Shown: in pieces, positions 1 to 7,492 of the stretch
Layout: every line of letters begins with the position of its first letter
How positions within the stretch are numbered: position 1 is the first letter of the stretch
NCBI GenBank assembly: GCA_947625445.1
Contig: CANQOM010000049.1
Coordinates: 1 to 9,960, forward strand
From: Candidatus Gastranaerophilales bacterium
GTDB lineage: Bacteria; Cyanobacteriota; Vampirovibrionia; Gastranaerophilales; Gastranaerophilaceae
DNA length: 9,960 nucleotides
Reading direction: 5' to 3'
Program-made: the position numbers and the translations under genes
Notes under the pieces: generated by a model
What the model saw: the letters and a program-made list of their open reading frames with translations, nothing else
Told to the model about the DNA's origin: nothing
The model's database searches: none

Positions 1-2325
1 GGAAAAGGAAACCCCAATATAGAAGATGATTTTATTACATCTTATTTATGGAAAAAAGTCCTTACAAAAGATACTTTAATGGAAATACTGCATAAATATA
101 TGCACTTGCAAAAAGAAGATATAAAAGATAAAGAGGGAAATATTACAGGCACTAAAGAAACAATGATTTTCCCTCGTTATCATCAATTTGATGTTGTTAC
201 AAAATTACTTGCCGATGTAAAAGAAAGAGGAAGCGGAAAAAATTATTTAATACAGCATAGTGCAGGGTCGGGGAAATCAAATTCTATTGCTTGGCTTGCC
301 CACAGATTACAGAGTTTACACGATAAAAATGATGAAATTATTTTTAATTCCGTAATTGTTGTAACGGATAGAAAAATATTAGACAGCCAGCTGCAAGATA
401 CTATCTATCAATTTGACCATACCGCAGGTGTTGTAAGACCAATTAAAACAGGTTCTCAAAGCCTAAAAGACGCCTTAAATGACGGAGCTAAAATAATTAT
501 TACCACACTTCAAAAATTTCCTTATATTTATCAGGATGTTGAAGCAACAGGAAAAAGATATGCCGTTATTGTTGATGAGGCACATTCTTCACAATCAGGG
601 ACTGCCGCTAAAAAATTAAAAGTCGCACTTGGTGATACTCAAGAACTCTTGGAACAATACGCACAAGAAGAAGCTAAAGAAGAAAACAGCCAAGAAGATT
701 ATGAAGATAATTTGGTTAAAGAATTAGCAACCCATGGAACTCATAAAAATATATCTTTCTTTGCTTTTACGGCTACTCCAAAAAATAAAACCCTGCAATT
801 ATTCGGGGAAAAACAACAAGACGGAACTTATAGAGCCTTTCACATATATTCAATGAGGCAGGCTATTGAAGAAGGCTTTATTTTAGATGTGCTTCAAAAT
901 TATACAACTTATCAACAATATTATAAGATTGCCAAAAAAATAAAAGGCGACCCTGAATATGATAAAGCAAAAGCCACAAGAGCGGTTTCAAAATTTGAAA
1001 GTCTGCACCCGCATAATATTGCACAAAAAACAGCAATTATTATTGAACATTTTAAAGATATTACAAAAAAGAAAATAGACGGCAGAGCAAAAGCAATGGT
1101 TGTAACCGCTTCAAGACTGCACGCAGTCAGGTATTTATTTGCCTTTAAAGATTACATAAAAGCTCATAATTATAATGACTTGGATGTTTTGGTTGCATTC
1201 TCGGGCAGTCTTGAAGATAACGGGCAGGAATATACCGAAGAAAAAATCAACGGAATAAAAGAAAATCAACTTAAAAAATATTTCCATGATGATTATAATA
1301 TGCTTATTGTTGCCGAAAAATATCAAACAGGGTTTGATGAACCGCTATTACATACAATGTTTGTTGATAAAAAATTAAACGGCGTAAAAGCAGTTCAGAC
1401 TCTATCAAGATTAAATAGGACAACAAGAGGTAAAGAAGATACTTTTGTTCTTGATTTTGCAAATACACAAGAAGAAATTCGACAAGCATTTCAACCGTAT
1501 TATGAAACAACGGTTTTAGAAAAAGAAACAGACCCTAATTCTATTTATAAAATAAAAAATAAACTTGATGATTTTCATGTATATCAATATAGCGAAGTTG
1601 AAAATTTTGCTAAAAAATTCTATCAAAAAACAATTCCAACACTTGATACCCTATCGGCTATTTTAAAACCTGCGCAAGAAAGATATGAGGCTTTAGATGA
1701 TAAACAAAAAGATGAGTTTAAATCATTATTACACTCATTTAACAGAATTTATTCTTTTGTAATTCAAGTAGTAAGAATGTTTGATAAAGATATGCAAAAA
1801 CTTTATGTTTATACAAAATATTTATCAAAAGCAATAATTAATAATAGTCCGGAAAAAATTAATTTGAATGATGCACTTTTACTTGAATATTATAAATTGC
1901 AAAAAACAGCCGAAGGAACTATTACTCTTCAAGAGCAAGAAGGATATCTTCCGCCCGTGTCAGGCAGCTCGGCAGGAAATAACAAAGAAAAAGACACATT
2001 ATCTGAAATTATTGATAAATTTAATAAAAAATTTGGAACATCGTTTACAAAATTGGACAGAGTTTTAAACGATTTCAAACAGGATATATTGAATGATGAA
2101 CAAATATCAGCCGCAGGCAAAAAAGGAGATAAAACCGCATTTAATACGCTTTATGAGAAAAAATTTCCTGAAATTGCAATAAATAGATATGAAGAAGCAA
2201 TAAAAGAAAATAAAGAAACAGATGCTTTCTTTAAAAATCTGTTTGAAAATTCTGATAAACTTAAATTTGTTAAAGAATTATTACTGAGCGAAATATATAA
2301 TGAATTGAGGAATAAAAAAGATTAG
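1..2325 (+). CDS. hsdR: Type I restriction enzyme R subunit (HsdR), 5'-truncated by window edge
   Basis: HsdR is the ATP-dependent translocase and endonuclease subunit of a type I restriction-modification complex (HsdR2M2S); it pumps unmethylated DNA and cuts it at a distance. The frame is open from base 1 through the ATG at 79, and the residues before that ATG (EDDFITSYLWKKVL) match the usual HsdR lead-in to the helicase core. The gene therefore starts outside the window, and 774 residues are present of roughly 1000 or more usual for the family. The N-terminal PD-(D/E)XK nuclease domain is the missing part. Superfamily 2 motor motifs are intact: Walker A GSGKS (265-279), DEAH (574-585), FTATP (766-780), YQTGFDEP (1321-1344) and QTLSRLNR (1396-1419). 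The rest, to about 2325, is the helical C-terminal region that in this family docks on the methyltransferase. No frameshift is seen. No hsdM or hsdS follows, so partners, if present, lie upstream. Confidence 0.95.
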   Translation, partial: GKGNPNIEDDFITSYLWKKVLTKDTLMEILHKYMHLQKEDIKDKEGNITGTKETMIFPRYHQFDVVTKLLADVKERGSGKNYLIQHSAGSGKSNSIAWLAHRLQSLHDKNDEIIFNSVIVVTDRKILDSQLQDTIYQFDHTAGVVRPIKTGSQSLKDALNDGAKIIITTLQKFPYIYQDVEATGKRYAVIVDEAHSSQSGTAAKKLKVALGDTQELLEQYAQEEAKEENSQEDYEDNLVKELATHGTHKNISFFAFTATPKNKTLQLFGEKQQDGTYRAFHIYSMRQAIEEGFILDVLQNYTTYQQYYKIAKKIKGDPEYDKAKATRAVSKFESLHPHNIAQKTAIIIEHFKDITKKKIDGRAKAMVVTASRLHAVRYLFAFKDYIKAHNYNDLDVLVAFSGSLEDNGQEYTEEKINGIKENQLKKYFHDDYNMLIVAEKYQTGFDEPLLHTMFVDKKLNGVKAVQTLSRLNRTTRGKEDTFVLDFANTQEEIRQAFQPYYETTVLEKETDPNSIYKIKNKLDDFHVYQYSEVENFAKKFYQKTIPTLDTLSAILKPAQERYEALDDKQKDEFKSLLHSFNRIYSFVIQVVRMFDKDMQKLYVYTKYLSKAIINNSPEKINLNDALLLEYYKLQKTAEGTITLQEQEGYLPPVSGSSAGNNKEKDTLSEIIDKFNKKFGTSFTKLDRVLNDFKQDILNDEQISAAGKKGDKTAFNTLYEKKFPEIAINRYEEAIKENKETDAFFKNLFENSDKLKFVKELLLSEIYNELRNKKD

Positions 2326-2381
2326 GTTTAAGCACAATACTTAAAAGTTAAATAATGCAATAGTTTTAACCATATTAAGTT

Positions 2382-2486
2382 CTCACGCTTCGCACAACTC
2401 TATACAAAATTGTCAAAAGAGTTATTGCTCGCCTGATGTGAGTCTGTATGGCTTACGCCTACACACTCATCAAAAACTTGTCATAG
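2382..2486. repeat. Pair of diverged direct repeats (2382-2419 and 2452-2486)
   Basis: The two units share, in the same order, C-T-Y-ACGC-Y-T, then CACA, CTC, CAAAA and TTGTCA followed by AG. Roughly three quarters of aligned bases agree when a few 1-base gaps are allowed. The spacing is 70 bases start to start, and the second unit overlaps the right half of the hairpin at 2434-2472. The alignment was made by eye. Confidence 0.4.
2434..2472. repeat. Imperfect 39-nt hairpin in intergenic gap
   Basis: Read 5' to 3', TGATG, AGT, TGTA and GGC pair in order with GCC, TACA, ACT and CATCA around a TTAC loop. The stem is interrupted by a TG bulge, a C/C mismatch and a single T bulge, giving 15 Watson-Crick pairs. 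It is not followed by a T-run on either strand, so it does not look like an ordinary intrinsic terminator for hsdR. It could be a REP-like element, an RNA processing or protection stem, or part of a decayed mobile element. Confidence 0.5.
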
Positions 2487-2522
2487 CAACATCAAACTAA
2501 CTGTTCAAAATAATCAAACTGC

Positions 2523-2632
2523 AAGTATATTTTCAGACTTATAGTTGGGAAGCAATAATCCTTATATCGTTTGATTGTTCGCAGGTTTCTTGTTATATGA
2601 TTTCTATGAAATTTATCTTCAAAAATATACTT
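2523..2632. repeat. 11-bp perfect inverted repeat, arms 2523-2533 and 2622-2632
   Basis: AAGTATATTTT at 2523-2533 is the exact reverse complement of AAAATATACTT at 2622-2632, with 88 bases between the arms. The arms are AT-rich, so chance is a real alternative; my rough estimate is about one such pair per ten gaps of this size and composition. There is no coding frame between the arms and no visible target-site duplication. Confidence 0.35.
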
Positions 2633-2674
2633 TCCAATATTATTAATAAGATAGATTTATATTAGTATATTTAT

Positions 2675-4468
2675 TTAATAATCTTTCTGAATTAGCTTAA
2701 ATTTTTTCTTAGTTATTTTATTATTAACTAAATCAATATAGATTTTATTAAATTTGTATTTTTCTTTTTCATAAAAATCATCTCTAATAAAAAGTCTAAT
2801 TTCTTTTTTAATTGTGTAATTTTTGAATATATCTTTACCGGAAAAAGTCTTTAAAAGTTTATATTTTTTAGATATTTTTTTTTCATTATCAAATATATCT
2901 TGCAAATAAGCCGAACCAAGAACAAAATCGGGTTTCCCCATTTCTTTCAATTTTTGTTTTATTTGTTCATTTTCTTCTTTTGAAGTATGTTTCAATTCTA
3001 AATATTGTCTTTTTGGATTATCAATATTATAGTTATAAAAAATATTTTTGTTAAAATACGCAATTACTTCTAAAGCACAAAATTGCAGTTTTAAATCTTC
3101 ATCTAAAATTTTTTCTTGAGTGTCGTTATATTTTTCTAATTCCTCTATATTTTTGAAAGTATTTCCAAAAGAATATTTATGTGTTGATTTATCTAAATGA
3201 TATTCTCTTCTTAACCATTCTGCCATTATTTTATATTTATCCAAATCATAATTTAAAATAAATTCGGCTGCCTCTTTTGATGGCGAATATGAATATTTTA
3301 TTTCATTATAAATACAACTTACGCTCCAATATAATTGCATAATTATAGAGATTATTATTAAAATATTTATAGCACTTTTAAGTTTATAATTCTTTTGATC
3401 CAACTCTGGTTTATTAGAATTATCATATGTACACCAGAATGCAAAAATATAAAATATAGTTAAAATCCCCATATGATGTGATGAAAAATATCCAAAACTA
3501 CACATTAATAAGTACATTATATAGGGAATTGAAAATAATAATAATTTTTTATTGGTTTTAAAATAACAAAATAAAATTATATTAACAATAAATCCTAATA
3601 AAACACCAAACCAAAATTTAATTATAAAGAAATTTGTTTTAGGAATATCATAAAATCTTATGAAAGATTTAAAATCGATATGAAAAAAAGAAATATCATG
3701 ACAAGGAAGAATATTATAAAATAAAGCATCAATAGGCAAAACAAAGAATGTATAAATAAATTTAAATGTCATATCCGTCTTGATGATATTATCAAAAGGA
3801 GTAGCATCTTTACAGGGGAATATAATAAAAGTTAAAATAAGGTTTAAAAAGAAAATTAACAACATAGCAAAGAATCTTTTGTCTTTAACAAATTCTTTTA
3901 AAAAAGAGAAAATATTTCTTTTATTTAAAATTTCAAGAGCCCAAGCTAAAATAATGCCGGTAGATAAAAACATTCCAAAAACACCTGATAAAGATGTAAT
4001 AGCTAATGTGCTAACGAACTTAAAAGGATTATCATTACGATTTTTATATAAATATGCGCAAAGTATTAATCCCAAACTCAATATACAATATGGTCTGTTT
4101 ATTATTGTATGTTGATAAAATAAAAAGAATGTAAAAGGAAGAGTTAATTTTATAATATTTGGAAACGGAGATTTAAATATTATGAGCCATACGGTAGCTA
4201 TCATAAATAAAAGGTTGGGAAGTTTTAATCCTATTTCATGACTTAAGTTAAAATGTGAGAATAATTTTAATATTAAATGCCACAACGGTACATGACATTC
4301 AATATGAGGAATAACAAACAGAATATTATAAATTGATTCTTTTGATATAGCCCACGCCTGTAATTCATCCAACCAACATTCATGAAAATATGAAACTGTA
4401 AAAGCTAATATACAAAACAGTAAAAAGAAACAAACCGATAACCAATTATTTTTCTTCGTGGTATTCAT
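2675..4468 (-). CDS. GT-C-type multi-pass membrane glycosyltransferase (predicted)
   Basis: This is probably an integral-membrane glycosyltransferase that moves a sugar from a polyprenyl-phosphate donor onto a lipid or surface glycan at the outer face of the inner membrane. From the chosen start the protein has 597 residues. The first membrane segment (about 9-28) is followed by HECWLDELQAW, with the acidic pair D34-E35 in the first outer loop, the hallmark of GT-C enzymes. 'ECHVPLWHLIL' then resembles the 'EGHPPLWYLLL' wording of this group. About ten or more hydrophobic segments run to near residue 390, followed by a soluble, lysine-rich C-terminal part of about 200 residues that I do not recognise. 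The frame opens at an ATG at 4534, but I chose the ATG at 4468: it gives a normal inner-membrane start just before TM1, and a GGAG lies 14 bases upstream. Its first 23 bases overlap the end of the oxidoreductase gene, which suggests translational coupling. Acceptor and sugar are unknown. Confidence 0.75.
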   Translation of the reverse strand: MNTTKKNNWLSVCFFLLFCILAFTVSYFHECWLDELQAWAISKESIYNILFVIPHIECHVPLWHLILKLFSHFNLSHEIGLKLPNLLFMIATVWLIIFKSPFPNIIKLTLPFTFFLFYQHTIINRPYCILSLGLILCAYLYKNRNDNPFKFVSTLAITSLSGVFGMFLSTGIILAWALEILNKRNIFSFLKEFVKDKRFFAMLLIFFLNLILTFIIFPCKDATPFDNIIKTDMTFKFIYTFFVLPIDALFYNILPCHDISFFHIDFKSFIRFYDIPKTNFFIIKFWFGVLLGFIVNIILFCYFKTNKKLLLFSIPYIMYLLMCSFGYFSSHHMGILTIFYIFAFWCTYDNSNKPELDQKNYKLKSAINILIIISIIMQLYWSVSCIYNEIKYSYSPSKEAAEFILNYDLDKYKIMAEWLRREYHLDKSTHKYSFGNTFKNIEELEKYNDTQEKILDEDLKLQFCALEVIAYFNKNIFYNYNIDNPKRQYLELKHTSKEENEQIKQKLKEMGKPDFVLGSAYLQDIFDNEKKISKKYKLLKTFSGKDIFKNYTIKKEIRLFIRDDFYEKEKYKFNKIYIDLVNNKITKKKFKLIQKDY

Positions 4469-5927
4469 TTTCAGTATTAACACTCCAAACTTTTTCTTTA
4501 TTTCCATTCGATAAAAATGCTTTAACTGCTTCAATTCCCGTCAAAATTGAGTGATCCATATTATTATATCTGTGTTGGCCGTTTCTTCCTATACAGTATA
4601 AATTATCTATAGTATTTAAATAATTTTTTACTTTATCAAAATTTTTATATGAACCGAAATAAGCAGGATATGCTTTTTTTACTCTAATCACAACAGAATC
4701 TAAAATATCATTTTTATCAATAATACCTATTTTACTGAGTTCTTCCGAGGCAAGTTCAATAAAATCTTTATCATCCATATTCCAAAGACTATCACCTTCA
4801 GAACAAAAATATTCTAACCCAAGCCAAACAGTATTTTCATTATCTTTCACCAAATATGGTGACCAGTTATTAAATATTTGCAATCTGCCGAGTTTCACTT
4901 CACGTTCTTGGATATATATCCAACAATCAGGAATTAATTTTGAATTTAACTTATCTTTTACTTGTAATTTATTAACCAAAAGTCCTAAAGTCATAAAATC
5001 CCTATAAGGAAGATTCTTTGCTATTTCTTTTACTTCATCATTTACAGGTTGATTAAAGGAATTTATTAAATCTTTTATAGGCATTGATGAGAAAACTGTA
5101 TCTGCTTCAAATAAATTTTCATTTCCGTTTTCATCAAGCGTTATTACAGAAGTTATTTTATTTTCATCAAAATTTATCTTTATAACTTTATTATTAAGAT
5201 AAATTTTACCCCCCCCCATTTGAAAAATCCGTTCAGCCATTTTTTCATATAATTGCCCCGGACCAAATTTAGGGTATAAAAATTCTTCTATTAATGAAGT
5301 CTCAACTTTATCTTTTTTAATAAACGGTTTTAATAATGCATTTTTTAAAACTCCAATCAAAGAAAGTCCTTTTACTCTTTGTTTTCCCCAATCAGGTGCT
5401 ATATCTTTAGGATGGATTCCCCAAACTTTTTTAGTATAATCTTCAAAAAACATTCTATATAATGTTCGACCAAATCTATTAATATAAAAATCTTCTAAGG
5501 AGTTTTCTTTCCGCTTGTATAAAGCTGAATATATATAATCAATACCTGATTTAAATACATTTACAAAACCTAAATTTAAAAATGTTTCTGCCTTAAAGCT
5601 TATTGGATAATCAAAAAATTTTTTAAGAAAGTATATTCTTGATATTCTGTGTCTTTTCATTAAAACATTATCATCATTTTCAGCATCTTTTACAGGTAAA
5701 ATTTCCGTCCAAAGATTCATTACTTCTTCACACTTGGTAAAGAATCTATGTCCGCCTAAATCCATTCTGTTTCCATTGTGATTATGAGTTCTTGAAATAC
5801 CTCCTATATATTCACTTTCCTCAAGGATTATCGGTTTTATATCCGTATACTTAAGTAAATAATAAGCGCAGCTTAATCCTGCCGGACCGGCGCCAATTAT
5901 TACTACTTTTTTCTCTTTATCTTCCAT
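4446..5927 (-). CDS. FAD-dependent oxidoreductase, COG1232 / UDP-galactopyranose-mutase-like
   Basis: A 493-residue cytoplasmic flavoprotein. The N-terminus carries the dinucleotide-binding fold GAGPAG (12-17), an acidic ribose-binding E36, and GGISRTH (42-48). Next come GGHRFF (58-63) and FFEDYTKKVWG (160-170), wording typical of the NAD(P)/FAD-dependent group often annotated as protoporphyrinogen-oxidase-like or UDP-galactopyranose-mutase-like. The C-terminus has the second FAD segment, IGRNGQHRYNNMDHS (446-460). Members often sit beside glycosyltransferases, and here a GT-C membrane enzyme overlaps its stop, so a role in modifying a sugar nucleotide or lipid-linked glycan is likely. Classical Glf signatures are not seen, so no gene symbol is given. 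Haem synthesis is a weaker alternative. Codons 237-240 (M-G-G-G) are built from an unbroken run of nine G, very unusual in this AT-rich sequence and a possible slippage site. The start ATG has only a poor Shine-Dalgarno (AAGG 17 bases upstream). Confidence 0.85.
   Translation of the reverse strand: MEDKEKKVVIIGAGPAGLSCAYYLLKYTDIKPIILEESEYIGGISRTHNHNGNRMDLGGHRFFTKCEEVMNLWTEILPVKDAENDDNVLMKRHRISRIYFLKKFFDYPISFKAETFLNLGFVNVFKSGIDYIYSALYKRKENSLEDFYINRFGRTLYRMFFEDYTKKVWGIHPKDIAPDWGKQRVKGLSLIGVLKNALLKPFIKKDKVETSLIEEFLYPKFGPGQLYEKMAERIFQMGGGKIYLNNKVIKINFDENKITSVITLDENGNENLFEADTVFSSMPIKDLINSFNQPVNDEVKEIAKNLPYRDFMTLGLLVNKLQVKDKLNSKLIPDCWIYIQEREVKLGRLQIFNNWSPYLVKDNENTVWLGLEYFCSEGDSLWNMDDKDFIELASEELSKIGIIDKNDILDSVVIRVKKAYPAYFGSYKNFDKVKNYLNTIDNLYCIGRNGQHRYNNMDHSILTGIEAVKAFLSNGNKEKVWSVNTENEYHEEK
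5209..5217 (-). repeat. Nine-base G homopolymer inside the oxidoreductase gene
   Basis: The plus strand has nine consecutive C, read as nine G in the gene: ATG-GGG-GGG-GGT-AAA. One extra G would give ATG GGG GGG GGG TAA, an immediate stop. One lost G would give a TAA at 5182-5180, ten codons after the last GGG. The flanking codons are AT-rich, so the run stands out. In pathogens such as Campylobacter, tracts of this kind cause phase variation of surface-glycan genes; whether that happens here is not shown. Confidence 0.9.
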
Positions 5928-5959
5928 ATGAAATTATCTTTTAACCTTATGATAATTGT

Positions 5960-5989
5960 ATTTTAACAATTTGAATAAAACAAAGTCAA
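5960..5989 (-). promoter_or_regulatory. Sigma-70-type promoter for the oxidoreductase-glycosyltransferase pair
   Basis: On the minus strand, TTGACT (5989-5984, five of six to TTGACA) is followed after 18 bases by TAAAAT (5965-5960, five of six to TATAAT). Transcription would begin about 25 bases before the ATG at 5927. It lies in the 100-bp gap after rarA, so the pair can be expressed independently of rarA, although read-through is also possible because no terminator is visible in the gap. Confidence 0.55.
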
Positions 5990-6027
5990 ATAAAATATAT
6001 TAATTCTTATAATATAAATTACTTAAA

Positions 6028-7350
6028 TTAGTTTTTATGTTCTTTTTTCCAGGTTTTAATCTTTTCCAATTTAGCTTTATATTTAGCCTCAAGTCCTTCT
6101 TCCGTAGGCAAATAATATTCTCTGCCAACTAAAGAGTCTGGTAAACATTGCATAGAAGACAATTTATCTTCGCAATCATGTGCATATTGATAACCTTTGC
6201 CATAATTTAAATCTTTCATTAATTTTGTAGGTGCATTTCTTATAATCAAAGGAACAGGCTCTGCTAAACTATGTATAGCATCAGATTTAGCTTTTAAATA
6301 TGCAACATCCATAGCATTAGATTTTGGTGCCATTGACATGTAAATAACTGCTTGGGTAAGATGAACTGAACATTCAGGCATACCTATAAAATGACAGGCA
6401 TGATATGCAGCAACCGCTATTTCAAGCGCATGAGGATCTGCCAATCCTACATCTTCACTTGCAAATCTTGTTACCCTTCTTGCAATATATATAGGGTCCT
6501 CTCCGGATTCCAACATTCTTGCAAGCCAATATACTGCTGCATCAGGGTCTGAATTTCTCATTGATTTATGTAATGCAGATATTATATTATAATGTTCTTC
6601 TCCGTTTTTATCATATAATAATGATTTTTTTGAAATACATTGTTCCATTGTTTCCATTGTCACTGTTATTTCATCTTTATCATTAATGTCACCGTTTAAT
6701 ATAACCATTTCAAGTGTAGATAATGCATATCTTGCATCTCCGTTTGCAAATTCGGCTATCATTTTTATCATTTCATCAGAAATCGTTATTTTTTGATTAC
6801 CGAATCCTCTTTCGTCTTTTAAAGCACGTTTTAATAACATAATAAGTTCATCTGTTTTAAGCGGTTGAAGCACGAAAACTTTTGAACGTGATAAAAGAGC
6901 ACTGTTTACTTCAAAAGAAGGATTTTCAGTTGTAGCACCTATTAAAATTATACTTCCTTTTTCAACAAAAGGAAGAAAAGCATCCTGTTGTGCTTTATTA
7001 AATCTATGAATTTCATCAACAAAAACAATGGTTTTACTACCGAGACATCTGTTCTCTTCCGCTTGTTGCATTACTGTTCGTATTTCTTTAATACCGCTTG
7101 TTACTGCCGAAAAATCAATAAACGAACAATGTGTTTTATTTGCTATGATTCTTGCAAGTGTTGTTTTGCCTACCCCCGGCGGCCCCCAAAAAATTAAAGA
7201 TGTTATATTATCACTTTCAATCAACCGCCTTAATATTTTCCCTTCACCCAACAAATGTTTTTGCCCTGCAAATTCATCTAAGTCTTTGGGTCTTAATCTT
7301 GATGCCAACGGTTGATTACTTATATTTTCAAATAGCGGTTTTTGTTCCAT
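6028..7350 (-). CDS. rarA: Replication-associated recombination protein A (RarA/MgsA), AAA+ ATPase
   Basis: RarA is a tetrameric clamp-loader-like ATPase that acts at stalled replication forks with SSB, opening duplex ends and influencing recombination. The 440-residue length is normal for the family. The N-terminus has the family wording PLASRLRP and DEFAGQKHLLG (13-35). Walker A is GPPGVGKT (56-63), Walker B ends in D112-E113 (FVDEIHRFNKAQQD), sensor 1 is GATTENPSFEVN (138-149), and the arginine-finger region is SALLSRS with R155. The C-terminal half carries the MgsA-type tetramerisation domain, including 'DAAVYWLARMLESGEDP' and 'RRVTRFASEDVGLADP'. The start is fixed by a strong AGGAGAG (7363-7357) six bases before the ATG. 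The oxidoreductase gene follows on the same strand after 100 bp, behind its own likely promoter. The 112-aa gene is divergent from it. Confidence in identity is very high. Confidence 0.97.
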   Translation of the reverse strand: MEQKPLFENISNQPLASRLRPKDLDEFAGQKHLLGEGKILRRLIESDNITSLIFWGPPGVGKTTLARIIANKTHCSFIDFSAVTSGIKEIRTVMQQAEENRCLGSKTIVFVDEIHRFNKAQQDAFLPFVEKGSIILIGATTENPSFEVNSALLSRSKVFVLQPLKTDELIMLLKRALKDERGFGNQKITISDEMIKMIAEFANGDARYALSTLEMVILNGDINDKDEITVTMETMEQCISKKSLLYDKNGEEHYNIISALHKSMRNSDPDAAVYWLARMLESGEDPIYIARRVTRFASEDVGLADPHALEIAVAAYHACHFIGMPECSVHLTQAVIYMSMAPKSNAMDVAYLKAKSDAIHSLAEPVPLIIRNAPTKLMKDLNYGKGYQYAHDCEDKLSSMQCLPDSLVGREYYLPTEEGLEAKYKAKLEKIKTWKKEHKN

Positions 7351-7370
7351 TAAAAACTCTCCTATTAAAT

Positions 7371-7401
7371 ATTATATATTATTTTATCTTAAAACATACA
7401 A
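7371..7401 (-). promoter_or_regulatory. Possible rarA promoter
   Basis: On the minus strand TTGTAT (7401-7396) precedes a perfect TATAAT (7376-7371) by 19 bases, or the overlapping TATATA (7378-7373) by 17. The leader before the AGGAGAG ribosome-binding site would be very short, and the region is so AT-rich that -10-like strings are common, so this is tentative. Confidence 0.3.
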
Positions 7402-7492
7402 GTTAGTTCTGAAGGACTATTATTTCCCTCTTAAAAAACATTTTTATATAAGTGTAGATAGTTAAATAGATATTTAAAGAGGAGAAAGAATT

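Larger units (their letters stand above)
2326..2674. other. 349-bp gene-free gap with repeats and hairpins
   Basis: No convincing coding frame was found on either strand; the stretches I translated on the minus strand are broken by stops. Bases about 2380-2490 are visibly richer in G and C than the flanks. They hold two diverged direct repeats (2382-2419 and 2452-2486) and an imperfect hairpin (2434-2472). Further right are an 8-bp inverted pair (AATCAAAC at 2512-2519, GTTTGATT at 2569-2576) and an 11-bp inverted pair (2523-2533 with 2622-2632). There is no obvious intrinsic terminator with a T-run for hsdR or for the convergent glycosyltransferase gene. The gap could be a remnant of a mobile or dispersed repeat at the edge of the restriction locus; that is inference. 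Confidence 0.6.

Noticed and set aside
2325..2352. Possible dif-like (XerC/XerD) site ending in GTTAAAT
   Set aside because: Only the right half resembles a XerD site; the left half does not match, and AT-rich sequence gives such half-matches often.
2347..2370. Short GTTAAA/TTTAAC inverted pair, considered as an integron attC-type or terminator stem
   Set aside because: Six base pairs, no paired core boxes in the right order and no T-run; expected by chance.
2382..2490. Possible decayed coding sequence on the minus strand of the hsdR gap
   Set aside because: One minus frame is open for about 30 codons but lacks a start with a ribosome-binding site and is ended by stops on both sides; it looks like noise.
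4469..4534. Upstream ATG at 4534 as start of the membrane glycosyltransferase
   Set aside because: It would overlap the oxidoreductase by 89 bases, lacks a ribosome-binding site and adds 22 residues before the first membrane segment; the ATG at 4468 fits better.
7028..7315. Open frame antisense to the start of rarA
   Set aside because: It is a shadow of a strongly conserved AAA+ domain with no ribosome-binding site.
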